From: Neobacillus jeddahensis | GTDB taxonomy: Bacteria > Bacillota > Bacilli > Bacillales > Cytobacillaceae | Direction: 5' to 3' | DNA: 64,000 bases | Assembly (NCBI RefSeq): GCF_000612625.1 | Contig: NZ_CCAS010000006.1 | Coordinates: 62,001-126,000 of the forward strand | Shown here: positions 27,607-38,580 of the stretch, piece by piece | Layout: every line of letters begins with the position of its first letter | Numbering within the stretch: position 1 is the stretch's first letter | The notes under the pieces: generated by a model | Databases searched by the model: none | What the model saw: the letters and a program-made list of their open reading frames with translations, nothing else | What the model was told of the DNA's origin: nothing | Program-made: the position numbers and the translations under genes

Positions 27607-29930
27607 CTGTTGTCTCCTTCTAATAACGCATGCTTTAAAACTTCATCGACATGGGATACAGGAACAAAGGCTAATTCATTCCGAACACTTTCCGGAATAT
27701 CATCTAGATCCTTCACATTATCCTTTGGAATAATGATTTTAGTAAGCCCTGCACGATGTGCACTGAGTGATTTTTCTTTCAATCCACCAATTGGTAAGAC
27801 CCTGCCACGCAAAGTAATTTCACCGGTCATACCGACTTCCCGTCGAATAGGTCGGCCGGTTAACGCAGATACGAGCGCTGTCGCCATGGTGATTCCAGCT
27901 GATGGCCCATCTTTCGGAACAGCCCCTTCAGGAACGTGGATATGAATATCATATTTTTCATGGAAATCCTCGTCGATCCCAAGTTCATGTGTTTTTGATC
28001 GAATATAACTAAAAGCTGCTTGTGCTGATTCTTTCATCACGTCACCAAGCTTACCGGTTAACACAAGTTTTCCTTTTCCAGGGGATAAAGAAACCTCAAT
28101 TTGCAAAGTATCGCCGCCAACAGTTGTATAAGCTAAACCTGTCGCAACCCCTACTTGATCTTCAGCCTCAGCCATTCCATAGTGGAATCTTGATTTTCCT
28201 AAGAATTCCTCCACATTTTTTTCGGTAATAATAACTCGCTTCTTCTCTCCAGAGACAACAATTTTCGCAGTCTTGCGGCAAAGAGTTGCCATTTGACGCT
28301 CTAGACTTCGCACCCCTGCTTCACGAGTGTAATAGCGAACTACCTTTAGAATGGCGTCGTCACGGACTTGGAGAGTGCCTTTTGTCAGCCCATTTTCTTT
28401 AATTTGCTTTGGCAATAAATGATCTCTACAGATATGAACTTTTTCAAGCTCCGTATAGCCCGCAATCGTAATGATCTCCATTCTGTCTAACAATGGACCT
28501 GGAACAGTTGATAAATTATTAGCAGTCGCGATAAACATAACCTTTGATAAATCGTATGTTTCTTCTATATAATGATCGCTAAAATTATGATTTTGCTCTG
28601 GGTCCAATACTTCAAGCAATGCACTTGCAGGATCGCCACGGAAATCACTCGACATTTTATCGATTTCATCTAGTAAAAATACAGGATTAATCGTACCCGC
28701 TTTTTTCATCCCCTGGATAACTCGGCCTGGCATGGCTCCAACATATGTCCTCCGATGGCCGCGGATTTCTGATTCATCTCGAACACCACCAAGAGAGACT
28801 CGAACGAAATTACGGTTAAGCGAGGTAGCAATTGAACGAGCAAGACTTGTTTTTCCGACTCCCGGAGGTCCTGCAAGACATAGGATGGGGCCTTTTAAGG
28901 AATTGGTCAGTTTTTGGACCGCTAAATATTCCAGGACCCGTTCCTTCACTTTTTCAAGTCCATAATGGTCTTCGTCTAAAATCTTTTCAGCACGGAGAAT
29001 ATCAATGTCATCTTCTGTCTTTTTCGACCATGGGATGGAAATAAGCCAATCAATATAATTGCGGATGACCGCACTTTCAGCTGAGCTTGTTGGCACCTTT
29101 TCATAACGGTCCAATTCTTTCATGGCGGCCTTTAAGGCATGTTCAGGCATATCGGCATTTTCTATTTTCTTTGTCAAATCCGCGATTTCACCCGTTTTAC
29201 CTTCCTTATCGCCAAGTTCCTTTTGGATGGCCTTCATTTGCTCTCGAAGGTAATATTCTTTTTGTGTTCTCTCCATCGAACGCTTGACACGCTGTCCAAT
29301 CTTTTTTTCAAGATTAAGGACTTCTTTTTCATTATGAATCGTATTAATTACACTATTTACTCGCTTCTTAATATCGATCATTTCGAGAATTTCTTGCTTC
29401 TCTTTTAATTTAATTGGTAAATGGGATGCAATGATATCTGCCATTCGACCAGGTTCCTCGATATCAGCAACAGAAGCATAGGTTTCTGCAGAGATTTTTT
29501 TAGATAACTTTATGTATTGCTCAAAATAGTCCAACATCGTTCTCATTAAGGCCTGATCCTCAACATCTTTTGTTTCAGGGTCCTCATAGGTAACGATATT
29601 AACGGAGTAATAGTCCTCTTCATCATAAAAAGAAATAACTTCAGCTCGATTTAAGCCCTCTACCAATACTCGAATCGTCCCATTTGGAAGCTTAAGCATC
29701 TGCTTAACCTTTGTTAATGTTCCAAGTTTGTATAAGTCCTCTGCGGTAGGCTCATCAATCGAGACATCCTTCTGAGTGGTTAAGAATATTAAATGGTCAT
29801 CCACCATTGCTTTCTCAAGTGCTTGCACAGATCTTTCACGGCCTACATCTAAATGAAGAACCATTGTCGGATAGACGAGCAATCCTCGAAGCGGCAGGAG
29901 GGGAACGATCAATTCATTCTGTTTCGCCAA
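27603..29930 (-). CDS. lonA: ATP-dependent protease LonA
   Basis: It degrades misfolded and regulatory proteins in the cytoplasm. The 775-residue protein has an N-terminal substrate domain ([15 protein letters not shown]), a coiled coil, the AAA+ module with Walker [10 protein letters not shown] and Walker [11 protein letters not shown], and the Ser-Lys protease domain with S677 (DGPSAGIT) and K718. The TTG start has GGAGGTG seven bases upstream and gives a length near the 774 of B. subtilis LonA; the ATG-like start further upstream has no site. It is coupled to ysxC by an ATGA overlap. Confidence 0.98.
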   Translation of the reverse strand: MAKQNELIVPLLPLRGLLVYPTMVLHLDVGRERSVQALEKAMVDDHLIFLTTQKDVSIDEPTAEDLYKLGTLTKVKQMLKLPNGTIRVLVEGLNRAEVISFYDEEDYYSVNIVTYEDPETKDVEDQALMRTMLDYFEQYIKLSKKISAETYASVADIEEPGRMADIIASHLPIKLKEKQEILEMIDIKKRVNSVINTIHNEKEVLNLEKKIGQRVKRSMERTQKEYYLREQMKAIQKELGDKEGKTGEIADLTKKIENADMPEHALKAAMKELDRYEKVPTSSAESAVIRNYIDWLISIPWSKKTEDDIDILRAEKILDEDHYGLEKVKERVLEYLAVQKLTNSLKGPILCLAGPPGVGKTSLARSIATSLNRNFVRVSLGGVRDESEIRGHRRTYVGAMPGRVIQGMKKAGTINPVFLLDEIDKMSSDFRGDPASALLEVLDPEQNHNFSDHYIEETYDLSKVMFIATANNLSTVPGPLLDRMEIITIAGYTELEKVHICRDHLLPKQIKENGLTKGTLQVRDDAILKVVRYYTREAGVRSLERQMATLCRKTAKIVVSGEKKRVIITEKNVEEFLGKSRFHYGMAEAEDQVGVATGLAYTTVGGDTLQIEVSLSPGKGKLVLTGKLGDVMKESAQAAFSYIRSKTHELGIDEDFHEKYDIHIHVPEGAVPKDGPSAGITMATALVSALTGRPIRREVGMTGEITLRGRVLPIGGLKEKSLSAHRAGLTKIIIPKDNVKDLDDIPESVRNELAFVPVSHVDEVLKHALLEGDNR

Positions 29931-29997
29931 ATTACTGCACCTCCACATGCAAAAATCCTGTTTTTCCACTGTTAAGCAGAATAGTCTTTGTTGTACA

Positions 29998-30026
29998 ATT
30001 CTATCTTATTTGTTTTTAGGTGTCTA
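29998..30026 (-). promoter_or_regulatory. Probable sigma-A promoter of lonA
   Basis: TAGACA (30021-30026) and TAGAAT (29998-30003) on the minus strand have exactly 17 bases between them, about 70 bases before the start codon. No CtsR heptad pair was found beside it. Confidence 0.45.
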
Positions 30027-30131
30027 TTTTTTGAGAATGGAGTCTGATTTCTTTTTCAATATAATTATTTTTCCCCAATAATATAATTTTCTTTCGACCA
30101 AAACATAAATAGCACCTCTCGACTTTTTCAT

Positions 30132-30174
30132 AAAAAAACTTCGGAATGTTTTTTCAACAAACCGAAGCTTTTTT
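30132..30174 (-). terminator. Terminator after lonB
   Basis: On the minus strand GCTTCGGT pairs with ACATTCCGAAGT around a long loop containing AAAAAA, followed by a run of T, just after the lonB stop. Confidence 0.8.
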
Positions 30175-30175
30175 G

Positions 30176-31843
30176 TTAAATTGACTCTTTTTTCGTTAAT
30201 TCAACCGAAGCAGGAATAACATCTATTTTTTGATATTCATTTACTAATGCAATTTCAAACACTTCATGAAGATGGGTAACGGGTACAATATTGATTCCCT
30301 GAATTTCATTTAAGATGGTTTGCATATTTTCTTCAGGAATAATGACCGTTTTGGCTCCAGCCTTACGGGCTGCCTTTACTTTAGGGTATACCCCGCCAAT
30401 CGGTTTCACATTGCCATGAATACTGATTTCTCCTGTCATCGCCACGGTATTATCAATAGGAATTTTATAAATGGCTGAGTAAATTCCTGTCGCCATCGCA
30501 ATTCCCGCAGATGGTCCATCGATTGGCACGCCGCCAGGAAAATTAACATGGATGTCATAATCATTTGCCGGCACCCCCATTGAACGCAATACAGTAATCA
30601 CATTTTCAATTGAACCGCGCGCCATACTTTTTCTACGGATAGATTTCCCTTGACCGCCAATACTTTCTTCTTCCACAATTCCAGTAATATTAATCGAACC
30701 CTTTTCTTTTGCTGGAATGACTGTTACTTCAATTTCAAGCAGTGCCCCAGAATTCGGCCCATAAACCGCAAGCCCATTTACAAGACCAACATGTGAAATA
30801 TCATTAATCTTTCTTTCCATTCTAGGAGTCATTTGGCTGGAATGGATCACCCACTCTATATCCTCATCCTTAATAAAGTTGCGGTCTTCCGTAATGGCTA
30901 ATCCCGCAGCGATCTGAATCATATTAACCGTTTCACGCCCGTTTCTTGCATATGTAGATAAGGTGTTAATACCTGTTTCATTTATTTGCATGTTTACTTT
31001 ATCCGCAGCTTTTTTCGCAACAGTTACAATCTCCTCCTGATTAAGATCACGGAAGAATACCTCCATACAACGGGAACGAATAGCGGGAGGAATTTCGCTT
31101 GGCGTTCTAGTTGTCGCTCCAATTAAACGAAAATCTGCCGGAAGTCCATTTTTAAAAATATCATGAATATGGGTGGGAATTTGATTATTCTCTTCATGAT
31201 AATAAGCACTTTCGAGGAAAACCTTCCGATCCTCTAATACTTTAAGCAGCTTGTTCATTTGAATTGAATGAAGTTCTCCAATTTCATCGATAAACAAAAC
31301 ACCACCGTGGGCGTTGGTTACTGCTCCTTGTTTTGGCTGCGGAATCCCAGCCTGGCCCATCGCGCCGGCTCCTTGATAAATAGGGTCATGTACAGATCCA
31401 ATAAGCGGGTCAGCGATACCTCTTTCATCAAATCTCGCTGTTGTCGCATCTAATTCGATAAAGACAGATGCTGGTTTAAAGGGAGATTTTACATTCTTTT
31501 TAGCTTCCTCTAACACGAGGCGTGCTGCGGCTGTTTTACCAACTCCTGGTGGTCCATAAATAATGACGTGTTGTGGATTCGGTCCACATAATGCTGCTTT
31601 TAAAGATTTAATTCCATCCTCTTGTCCTACAATGTCATTAAAGCTTGTAGGGCGCACCTTTTCAGATAATGGTTCTGTTAAAGATATCGATCTCATTTTC
31701 CGAAGCTGTTCCATTTCTTTCCGGGATTCCCGATCAATGGACACTTTTTGTGTACGCTGATTCCTCAGCAAATTCCAAAAATACAGCCCAATGATAATCC
31801 CGAAAAAAAGCTGTATAAATAAGGCAATCCCCGTCCAACTCAT
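30176..31843 (-). CDS. lonB: Membrane-anchored ATP-dependent protease LonB
   Basis: This 555-residue Lon-like protease lacks the N-terminal substrate domain. It starts with one transmembrane helix (ALFIQLFFGIIIGLYFW). The AAA+ module has Walker [10 protein letters not shown] and Walker B VLFIDEIGEL, and the Ser-Lys site is S445 (DGPSAGIAM) and K488. In B. subtilis LonB is made in the forespore under sigma-F. The spacing here (clpX about 140 bases upstream with its own terminator) implies its own promoter. Confidence 0.96.
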   Translation of the reverse strand: MSWTGIALFIQLFFGIIIGLYFWNLLRNQRTQKVSIDRESRKEMEQLRKMRSISLTEPLSEKVRPTSFNDIVGQEDGIKSLKAALCGPNPQHVIIYGPPGVGKTAAARLVLEEAKKNVKSPFKPASVFIELDATTARFDERGIADPLIGSVHDPIYQGAGAMGQAGIPQPKQGAVTNAHGGVLFIDEIGELHSIQMNKLLKVLEDRKVFLESAYYHEENNQIPTHIHDIFKNGLPADFRLIGATTRTPSEIPPAIRSRCMEVFFRDLNQEEIVTVAKKAADKVNMQINETGINTLSTYARNGRETVNMIQIAAGLAITEDRNFIKDEDIEWVIHSSQMTPRMERKINDISHVGLVNGLAVYGPNSGALLEIEVTVIPAKEKGSINITGIVEEESIGGQGKSIRRKSMARGSIENVITVLRSMGVPANDYDIHVNFPGGVPIDGPSAGIAMATGIYSAIYKIPIDNTVAMTGEISIHGNVKPIGGVYPKVKAARKAGAKTVIIPEENMQTILNEIQGINIVPVTHLHEVFEIALVNEYQKIDVIPASVELTKKESI

Positions 31844-31950
31844 ACTTTTCCCTCCTGCAACAAAATACTAAATATATATTAATCAGTATTTCCTGCATCA
31901 CCACGGAATAAACCATAAAATATAAAAACAACATATGGGCTGGGTACACA

Positions 31951-31980
31951 AAAAGACCCAGCTTATCAGCCAGGTCTTTT
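31951..31980 (-). terminator. Terminator after clpX
   Basis: AAAGACC pairs with GGTCTTT around an inner GCT/AGC stem six bases after the stop, flanked by A and T runs. Confidence 0.8.
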
Positions 31981-31986
31981 CAATAC

Positions 31987-33246
31987 TTATGCGGACTTTT
32001 CTTCGACCACAACAGTTCCATCTTCTAACACTAGTTTCGGAAGACTATTTTCTAAAACCGTCTCTTTTGTGATAATACATTTCGTGATATCCTCACGTGA
32101 CGGAAGATCAAACATAACATCCAACATGATTCCCTCAATAATCGAACGTAAACCACGAGCACCTGTTTTTCGCTCAATTGCTTTTTTAGAAATTTCCGTT
32201 AATGCACCTTCTTCAAATTCTAATTCCACATCATCGATTTCCAACATTTTTTGATATTGTTTCACAAGCGCATTTTTTGGCTTTGTTAAAATTTCAATTA
32301 ATGCTTTTTCATCTAATTGCTCAAGGCTAGCAATGACAGGAAGACGACCAATGAATTCTGGAATTAAACCAAAACGAAGTAAATCTTCAGGCAATACTTT
32401 TGAAAGTAGCTCTTTTTGATCAACTTCCACTTTCTTAACATCCGAACCAAAACCAATTACCTTTTGACCTAGGCGGCGTTTGATAATCGGTTCAATACCG
32501 TCAAATGCTCCCCCACAGATAAATAAAATGTTCGTTGTATCAATTTGGATAAATTCTTGATGCGGGTGCTTTCTTCCCCCTTGAGGCGGAACACTTGCAA
32601 CCGTACCTTCAAGAATTTTTAATAAGGCCTGTTGAACACCTTCGCCAGATACATCTCTTGTAATCGAAGGATTCTCAGATTTACGAGCAATTTTATCAAT
32701 TTCATCGATATAAATGATACCTTTTTCGGCCTTTTCTACATCATAGTCGGCAGCTTGAATTAGTTTAAGTAAGATGTTTTCTACATCTTCACCAACATAT
32801 CCTGCTTCAGTAAGAGAGGTAGCATCCGCAATCGCAAACGGTACATTCAAAATCCGCGCTAATGTTTGTGCTAATAATGTTTTACCACTACCAGTTGGTC
32901 CAATCATACAAATATTACTTTTTGAAAGTTCTACGTCATCAATTTTGCTATTAGAATTGATGCGCTTGTAATGGTTGTAAACTGCAACAGACAGCGATTT
33001 CTTCGCTTGGTCCTGACCGATTACATATTCATTAAGAATTTCGCAGATTTCCTTTGGCTTTGGAACGTCTTTAAATTCTACTTCTTCTTCCGTACCAAGT
33101 TCTTCCTCAACGATTTCAGTACACAGCTCGATACATTCATCACATATATATACTCCCGGCCCTGCAACTAGTTTACGAACTTGATCCTGTGTTTTCCCAC
33201 AGAAGGAACACTTTAATTGCCCTTTTTCATCATTAAATTTAAACAA
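31987..33246 (-). CDS. clpX: ClpX ATPase subunit of the ClpXP protease
   Basis: This unfoldase feeds substrates to ClpP. The 419-residue protein has the N-terminal C4 zinc finger (C13, C16, C35, C38), Walker [12 protein letters not shown], Walker [12 protein letters not shown], and the C-terminal sensor-2 region [14 protein letters not shown]. The TTG start has GAGGGTG upstream and gives [10 protein letters not shown], the known family start. A GTG three codons earlier lies too close to the site. Confidence 0.98.
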   Translation of the reverse strand: MFKFNDEKGQLKCSFCGKTQDQVRKLVAGPGVYICDECIELCTEIVEEELGTEEEVEFKDVPKPKEICEILNEYVIGQDQAKKSLSVAVYNHYKRINSNSKIDDVELSKSNICMIGPTGSGKTLLAQTLARILNVPFAIADATSLTEAGYVGEDVENILLKLIQAADYDVEKAEKGIIYIDEIDKIARKSENPSITRDVSGEGVQQALLKILEGTVASVPPQGGRKHPHQEFIQIDTTNILFICGGAFDGIEPIIKRRLGQKVIGFGSDVKKVEVDQKELLSKVLPEDLLRFGLIPEFIGRLPVIASLEQLDEKALIEILTKPKNALVKQYQKMLEIDDVELEFEEGALTEISKKAIERKTGARGLRSIIEGIMLDVMFDLPSREDITKCIITKETVLENSLPKLVLEDGTVVVEEKSA

Positions 33247-33664
33247 TCCTTTCACCCTCTCAAAACGTGTTAAAACCCTTGTGAAGCTCGTGAATTACAC
33301 AAACAAAGTCCGAGTTTTTTCTCATTGCTCATTGGTATGTATTTTGCATTGTAACACATAAAACCTAGGGACTGGAAATAAAACGCTTTAGATCATTATG
33401 TTTTCATTTTCTCTTTTTTTGTTTGTGTAAGTCAATTAATAAACATATGTACCCATTCATCTTAACCATTATATTGAATAATAAATCTAAAACATCTTAT
33501 GGAAATTATTATTCGATATCGTAAGCGTTTTTTCCTTCCTTTTTAAAAGAAAAGCGCAACTCGCAAAAATTTATTCTGTAACTCAAATTACCGCTAGATG
33601 TTGCAGCTAGTTATTAAAAAGGATTCCCTGTCCTTATTATAATATGTAATTGAAAAATATGTAT
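33247..33664. other. Intergenic region between tig and clpX, clpX leader
   Basis: About 420 bases without a gene. TTACAAT near 33350 on the minus strand is a possible -10 for clpX but has no good -35. The rest is AT-rich; I see no ORF with a ribosome site and no clear RNA fold. Confidence 0.5.
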
Positions 33665-33665
33665 A

Positions 33666-33700
33666 AAACAAGGCACGATTTTTATCGCGCCTTGTTTTTT
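33666..33700 (-). terminator. Terminator after tig
   Basis: AACAAGGCACGAT pairs with ATCGCGCCTTGTT (minor mismatch) and has long A/T runs on both sides, seven bases after the tig stop. Confidence 0.9.
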
Positions 33701-33706
33701 TATTCA

Positions 33707-34984
33707 TTATTTCTTGTTTTCAACAAGAAAGTTTACAGCTTTTTGAAGTTTAAGATCTCCTATGATACCATCAACGCCGCCAAGTGCTTGGATGATTGTA
33801 TCAACAGTCATATTGTACATGCCAGCCATTTTCTCTAACTCAGCATTTACATCTTCCTCTGTTACTTCAAGGTTTTCAGCTTTAGCAATCGCTTCTAAAG
33901 TAAGGTTCACCTTAACGCGACCTTGAGCTTCTTCCTTCATTTGGCCACGTAGCGCAGCTTCGTCTTGACCAGAGAATTGGAAGTAAAGTTCAAGATTCAT
34001 ACCTTGCATTTGTAAACGTTGTTCAAACTCTTGAAGCATACGGTTCACTTCAGTGTCAACCATTACGTCAGGAATTTCAACTTCTGCATTTTCAGCAGCT
34101 TTTTCCACAACTGAATCACGAAGGTGATGTTCTGCTTCATGCTTTTTGCTTTCGTCTAAACGAGTTTTAATTTTTTCTTTAAGGGCGTCTAATGTTTCAA
34201 CTTCATCATCGACGTCTTTTGCAAACTCGTCATCTAACTCAGGAAGTTCTTTTCCTTTAATTTCATGAACAGTTACTTTGAACACAGCTGGTTTGCCTGC
34301 AAGCTCTGCCGCATGGTATTCTTCAGGGAAAGTTACTTCTACTTCTTTCGATTCCCCAGCTGCAACTCCAACTAATTGCTCTTCAAAACCAGGGATGAAT
34401 GAACCTGATCCAAGTTCAAGTGTGTGGTTTTCAGCTTTTCCGCCTTCGAATGCTTCGCCATCAACGAATCCTTCGAAGTCGAGAACAACGGTATCACCAT
34501 TAACAGCTGTGCCTTCTTCTTTCACTACTAGCTCAGCTTGGCGCTCTTGCATTGTTTTCAATTCATTTGCAACATCTTCGTCTGTTACAGCAACTTCTAA
34601 TTCTTCAACTTCTAATCCCTTGTAGTCGCCTAATTTTACTTCTGGCTTTACTTGTACAGTTGCTTTGAAGATTAATGCTTTGCCTTTTTCGATTTGCTCG
34701 ACGTCGATATCAGGACGATCAATTGGCTCAATACCAGTTTCATCAATCGCTTCTCCATATGCTTCAGGAAGTAGGATATCTATTGCATCTTGATATAGTG
34801 ATTCTACACCGAAACGTTTTTCAAACATTCCACGTGGCATTTTACCTTTACGGAAGCCTGGAACATTTACTTGTTTAACAACTTTATTAAAGGCTGCAGT
34901 TAAGCCTTCGTTTACTTTTTCTGCACTAACTTCAACTGTAAGAACGCCGCGGTTCCCTTCTAACTTTTCCCATTTTGCTGTCAT
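33707..34984 (-). CDS. tig: Trigger factor, ribosome-associated chaperone and prolyl isomerase
   Basis: The 425-residue protein contains the ribosome-binding signature [10 protein letters not shown] in the N-terminal domain (about residue 44), the FKBP-type prolyl isomerase domain (about 160-245: [20 protein letters not shown]) and the helical C-terminal chaperone arms. ATG 34984 follows GGAGGGAAAAGGA; earlier in-frame starts add 29 residues foreign to the family. It stands as a single transcription unit between ysoA and clpX. Confidence 0.98.
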   Translation of the reverse strand: MTAKWEKLEGNRGVLTVEVSAEKVNEGLTAAFNKVVKQVNVPGFRKGKMPRGMFEKRFGVESLYQDAIDILLPEAYGEAIDETGIEPIDRPDIDVEQIEKGKALIFKATVQVKPEVKLGDYKGLEVEELEVAVTDEDVANELKTMQERQAELVVKEEGTAVNGDTVVLDFEGFVDGEAFEGGKAENHTLELGSGSFIPGFEEQLVGVAAGESKEVEVTFPEEYHAAELAGKPAVFKVTVHEIKGKELPELDDEFAKDVDDEVETLDALKEKIKTRLDESKKHEAEHHLRDSVVEKAAENAEVEIPDVMVDTEVNRMLQEFEQRLQMQGMNLELYFQFSGQDEAALRGQMKEEAQGRVKVNLTLEAIAKAENLEVTEEDVNAELEKMAGMYNMTVDTIIQALGGVDGIIGDLKLQKAVNFLVENKK

Positions 34985-35152
34985 TCCTTTTCCCTCCAAC
35001 AAATCTATTCTCATTTCATTCGTAACGAATTTGAGTCGGAATACGGCTTGTCCATCAAGCCACTTTTCCATTTTTTTAATGTAAAAGATAGTTTTTTACA
35101 CAATGCAACCCCTACATTATATCATAGGTTTACTTTCTTTCAACAGCGAGAC

Positions 35153-36169
35153 CTAAATATTAGGGTAAGAAATTTTCTCAATTACCTGGATTTGCTCCTT
35201 GGCTTGGATGATTTCCTGCGTATCAGCATCATATTTAATTGCCATCCTACTAATTTCTTGGTCCATTCCCATATATTCATGAGCAAGTAAATGGAAGGCT
35301 GCCGCCCATGAAGTAGCTGCTTTTGGTTCTAATTCGAACGGATAACTAATAAAAAAAGTCTGTTCGATCATTCCAAGCGTATTTTCATACAGTCCTGGAT
35401 TTGTACTTTCCAATTGATCCGCAAGTAACGCTTTTACCTCTATGATTCTTGGCTGGACTCTTACCTCAGGAAGTAATATAGGATTGACCGTTTCTTCTAA
35501 TGCAAACTTTTTTACCACTATTTCTCTATCAATTTCTTGTTCTTTAAGAAGTGTCAGCAGCATCGTTTTTAAAAAGGGGTGACCTGTATCCGCTTTTAAA
35601 TAATCCACTATTTCTTCTACAAAGGGTCGGATATTTTTCTCTGCCAAACCGGCAATTAAGAGCATTTGCTCATTAAGGCTTTTATCCGTAAATAGATGTA
35701 ATGCTTGAACCTCCGGCGTAGGTTCTTCTACTAATGAGGGATGATTGTCCGCCATTCGCTGGCTAAATTGTAAGATTGTTAAAAAATGATCATGTTTTTC
35801 AGGTGGTATCTCTTTTTCTTCTTTTAATGCTTCAATCGTCGATACAATTTCCTGGTATTCATGAAGTTGAATAAGTACTGTCAGATAAAGATCAACCATT
35901 TGAAAATAGTCGCCAACCCCTCTTAATAAAAGTTCGTTTGCAAGTACTTTCGCTTTTTTAAATGAACCTGCTTCAAAATAGGCTACAACCAACCCGACTA
36001 AAATACTATCATTATCATGATCCAATTCTCGCGCTTCCTCTAAGAGAGGAATGGCTTCATTAAATTTTTTCTTTTCAAGGCTCTCAAGACCTTTGTCTGC
36101 TAATCTCTTGTCAAGTCCGGGAAAGAAAATCAGATTATCTTTTCGTTTTACTTGTTCCCGTTTTTTCAT
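35153..36169 (-). CDS. ysoA: TPR-repeat protein YsoA
   Basis: This 338-residue soluble helical protein has TPR units starting at about residue 25 (GLESLEKKKFNEAIPLLEEARELDHDND, shown in part, and AYFEAGSFKKAKVLANELL). The C-terminus (YMGMDQEISRMAIKYD and the coil DTQEIIQAKEQIQ) is also helical. It occupies the ysoA position beside tig. TPRs mediate protein contacts; no substrate is known to me. Confidence 0.82.
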   Translation of the reverse strand: MKKREQVKRKDNLIFFPGLDKRLADKGLESLEKKKFNEAIPLLEEARELDHDNDSILVGLVVAYFEAGSFKKAKVLANELLLRGVGDYFQMVDLYLTVLIQLHEYQEIVSTIEALKEEKEIPPEKHDHFLTILQFSQRMADNHPSLVEEPTPEVQALHLFTDKSLNEQMLLIAGLAEKNIRPFVEEIVDYLKADTGHPFLKTMLLTLLKEQEIDREIVVKKFALEETVNPILLPEVRVQPRIIEVKALLADQLESTNPGLYENTLGMIEQTFFISYPFELEPKAATSWAAAFHLLAHEYMGMDQEISRMAIKYDADTQEIIQAKEQIQVIEKISYPNI

Positions 36170-36238
36170 AAGAATCCGTCCTTCAGTATGTCATTGAGAA
36201 ATAGTGTAACATAATGGAATAATAAAGAAAACTCACCA

Positions 36239-36260
36239 ATGGCGCCTGGAGCTGGACAAT
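36239..36260 (-). repeat. Fragment of dispersed GCTCCAG-GCC element
   Basis: On the minus strand it reads TTGTCCAGCTCCAGGCGCC. It resembles a second fragment at 44803-44823, and I recall TGTCTAGCTCCAGCGCC-like spacers as common in Bacillaceae genomes. The two copies are only partly alike. Confidence 0.4.
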
Positions 36261-36291
36261 TCTCAAAGTCAAAATTTATACGCTTATCTTA

Positions 36292-36320
36292 TAAAAAAAA
36301 CTCACCTTTATAGGTGAGTT
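36292..36320 (-). terminator. Terminator after tRNA-Arg
   Basis: AACTCACC pairs with GGTGAGTT across TTTATA; the minus strand then has a run of eight T. Confidence 0.9.
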
Positions 36321-36356
36321 GAAATTTTGGTATGTAGATTAACTGATACAAGATAA

Positions 36357-36433
36357 TGGCGTCCCAGGAGAGATTCGAACTCCCGACCGTACGCTTAGAA
36401 GGCGTATGCTCTATCCGGCTGAGCTACTGGGAC
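36357..36433 (-). tRNA. tRNA-Arg (anticodon TCT) with encoded CCA
   Basis: The minus strand folds into a full cloverleaf: acceptor GTCCCAG with CTGGGAC, discriminator G and CCA encoded at the 3' end. The D arm is GCTC..GAGC, and the anticodon stem TACGC/GCGTA encloses loop CTTCTAA with TCT. The T arm is GGGAG TTCGAAT CTCTC. It is 77 bases with CCA, reads AGA/AGG codons, and is followed by its own terminator. Confidence 0.96.
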
Positions 36434-36510
36434 ATTATTAATTATCAAAGACAAGATTTATTATATTACCCTAATGTCTAGAAGTCAACAGGTTTAGGTG
36501 ATTATTTTAA

Positions 36511-36544
36511 GTAACCTGGCGGGGCAATCCCCCACCATGGTTAC
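36511..36544 (-). terminator. Terminator hairpin overlapping the ysnB stop
   Basis: GTAACCATGGTGGGG pairs with CCCCGCCAGGTTAC, with one bulge and one G-T pair. The stem includes the last codon and stop. The following T run is short. Confidence 0.7.
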
Positions 36545-37053
36545 AATACAAACTCCCGTGCCAAAGCCGCTATTTCCCGACCATTTACTTCAAAAACTGT
36601 CATCTTGATTTTCTTGTCCAGTAATTCAAGGATAACATACGTTTTTTCTAGTCGTTCTCTCGGCAGACGAATACTGCCTGGATTTAAAAATAATCTTCCA
36701 TCTATCACTTCTGCACCTAAAATATGTGAGTGACCAAAACAGACGATATCGGCATTTACTTCTTCTGCTTTATATTTTACATTCATTAAAGTAGATTTAA
36801 TCGAATAGCGATGTCCATGGGTAATAAAGAACCTTCTTCCCTCAACCTCTGAAATCGTTTCGAGTGGATAGCTGCTTTCAAAATCACAATTTCCCATGAC
36901 GGTTAAATATCCGGAAATGGCTTTATCATCTGGCATCAATTGTGAATCACCACAATGAATCAGTAAGTCTACTTCTTGTAAATGTCTTTCCCTAATGTCC
37001 ACGAGTTCTCTCGTCAATCCATGACTATCACTAATAATTAGTACCTTAGCCAT
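36541..37053 (-). CDS. ysnB: Metallophosphoesterase YsnB (YfcE/MJ0936-like)
   Basis: This 170-residue calcineurin-like phosphoesterase has the metal-binding motifs DSHG (near residue 9), HCGDS, GNCDFE, THGHR and GHSH. Small family members cleave phosphodiesters in vitro; the natural substrate is unknown. ATG 37053 is chosen because it follows GAAGGTG and gives [12 protein letters not shown]; a longer TTG start has no site. It overlaps rdgB by eight bases, so the two are translationally coupled. Confidence 0.9.
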   Translation of the reverse strand: MAKVLIISDSHGLTRELVDIRERHLQEVDLLIHCGDSQLMPDDKAISGYLTVMGNCDFESSYPLETISEVEGRRFFITHGHRYSIKSTLMNVKYKAEEVNADIVCFGHSHILGAEVIDGRLFLNPGSIRLPRERLEKTYVILELLDKKIKMTVFEVNGREIAALAREFVL

Positions 37054-37660
37054 TCTGCTCAGCACCTTCAACAATCGAATCTACGATCAAATCAAGTTTC
37101 ACTAAAGCATGGGCACGGTGGCTGATCTTATTTTTTTCATCAGATGACAGCTCTGCCATAGCCATCCCCTTTTCCGGCACATAAAAAACCGGATCATATC
37201 CAAAACCATTTGTTCCATGACGCTCTTCGAGAATCAGACCTTCACAAGTGCCTGAGACCGTCCTTGTTTCTTGACCGGGTATCGCAACCGCCAAAGCACA
37301 ATAAAACCTAGCCGCTCTCTTTTCCACAGGAACACCTGCCAATTCAGACAGTACTTTATCTGTATTTTTCTGATCATTCTTCGGTTCGCCTGCATATCGG
37401 GCCGAATATATGCCTGGTCTCCCTTCGAGAGCGTCCACGATTAAACCTGAATCATCGCCAATGACCATCTTATTGAGGGCCCGAGCTACCGCTTCTGCTT
37501 TTAGAATAGCATTTTCTTCGAAGGTACTTCCGGTTTCCTCCACCTCGGGAATTTCAGGGTAATCTAGTAATGTCCGGACCTCAATCCCTCTTGACGCGAA
37601 GATATGCTCAAATTCCCTTGCTTTTCCAGAATTTTTAGTTGCAATAATAACTTCTTTCAT
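37046..37660 (-). CDS. rdgB: dITP/XTP pyrophosphatase (house-cleaning NTPase)
   Basis: It hydrolyses non-canonical purine nucleoside triphosphates and keeps them out of DNA and RNA. The 204-residue protein has the Ham1 family motifs [49 protein letters not shown] and FGYDPVF. It lies 12 bases after rph and overlaps ysnB, the usual rph-rdgB-ysnB order in Bacilli. Confidence 0.96.
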   Translation of the reverse strand: MKEVIIATKNSGKAREFEHIFASRGIEVRTLLDYPEIPEVEETGSTFEENAILKAEAVARALNKMVIGDDSGLIVDALEGRPGIYSARYAGEPKNDQKNTDKVLSELAGVPVEKRAARFYCALAVAIPGQETRTVSGTCEGLILEERHGTNGFGYDPVFYVPEKGMAMAELSSDEKNKISHRAHALVKLDLIVDSIVEGAEQNG

Positions 37661-37672
37661 TCTAATCGCCTC

Positions 37673-38428
37673 TTATTTCTTTCTTCTTATCTCTATTTTT
37701 TTTATAATTTCTTCACCAAGTGCCGTTTTCTGCTGTTCAAACAGCTCCATTAAACCCTCTTGCGCAGCATGTAGCAAACCTTGAAGCTGATCATAGGAAA
37801 AGGTGGCTTCTTCACCAGTACCTTGTAATTCGACAAATTCAGCTGATCCTGTCATGACCACATTCATATCAACTTCTGCCTTGGAATCTTCAGCATAGTT
37901 TAAATCCAGGACGATATTGCCGCCTGTAAGCATCCCCACACTTGTGGCGGCTAAATAATCGGTAATCGGAAACTTTGAAAATGACTTTTTCTCTGCAAGT
38001 CCATTTAGGGCTAAGACCATCGCCACATATGCACCTGTAATCGAGGCCGTCCGTGTACCACCATCAGCTTGAATCACATCACAATCGATCCAAACGGTTT
38101 TTTCACCTATTGCACTAAGATCGACAATCGCACGAAGGGCACGACCAATCAGTCGCTGTATTTCCATTGTTCGTCCGGAGACCTTTCCCTTTGAGGCTTC
38201 GCGAATATTTCGCGACGCAGTTGCCCGCGGCAGCATCGAGTATTCTGCCGTGATCCAGCCTTTCCCTTCACCCCTCATAAAATGTGGTACACGATCTTCT
38301 ATGCTTGCCGTACAAATTACCTTTGTATTCCCTACAGAAATAAGGACAGAACCTTCTGGATGCATTAAATAATTTGTTTCAATATGTATGGGTCTTAATT
38401 GTAATGGTTCTCTTCCATCAACCCTCAA
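37673..38428 (-). CDS. rph: Ribonuclease PH
   Basis: This 3'-5' phosphorolytic exoribonuclease trims tRNA 3' ends. The 251-residue protein has the conserved phosphate-binding and substrate motifs [23 protein letters not shown]-type [15 protein letters not shown] and [19 protein letters not shown]. The TTG start with AAAGGAGG seven bases upstream gives MRVDGREP, matching the family; the longer ATG form adds 19 unrelated residues. Confidence 0.96.
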   Translation of the reverse strand: MRVDGREPLQLRPIHIETNYLMHPEGSVLISVGNTKVICTASIEDRVPHFMRGEGKGWITAEYSMLPRATASRNIREASKGKVSGRTMEIQRLIGRALRAIVDLSAIGEKTVWIDCDVIQADGGTRTASITGAYVAMVLALNGLAEKKSFSKFPITDYLAATSVGMLTGGNIVLDLNYAEDSKAEVDMNVVMTGSAEFVELQGTGEEATFSYDQLQGLLHAAQEGLMELFEQQKTALGEEIIKKIEIRRKK

Positions 38429-38516
38429 GAAACTACCTCCTTTAGTAATCTGTTTTCCTATTTGAATCATTTCTTCATCCACCATTTTGGGCCGCGCTCT
38501 GCCCTTTTACAAATAA

Positions 38517-38548
38517 AGAAGAGGCGGCCTTCAAGCCAACCTCTTTCA
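38517..38548 (-). terminator. Terminator after gerM
   Basis: On the minus strand AAGAGGTTGGC pairs with GGCCGCCTCTT across TTGAA, followed by CTTTATTTG. It separates gerM from rph. Confidence 0.7.
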
Positions 38549-38580
38549 TTGACACTATATAGTATAACAAAAAATTTTTT

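Noticed and set aside
29931-30131. CtsR operator before lonA
   Set aside because: One GGTCGAAA half-like string is present but no second heptad at the right spacing.
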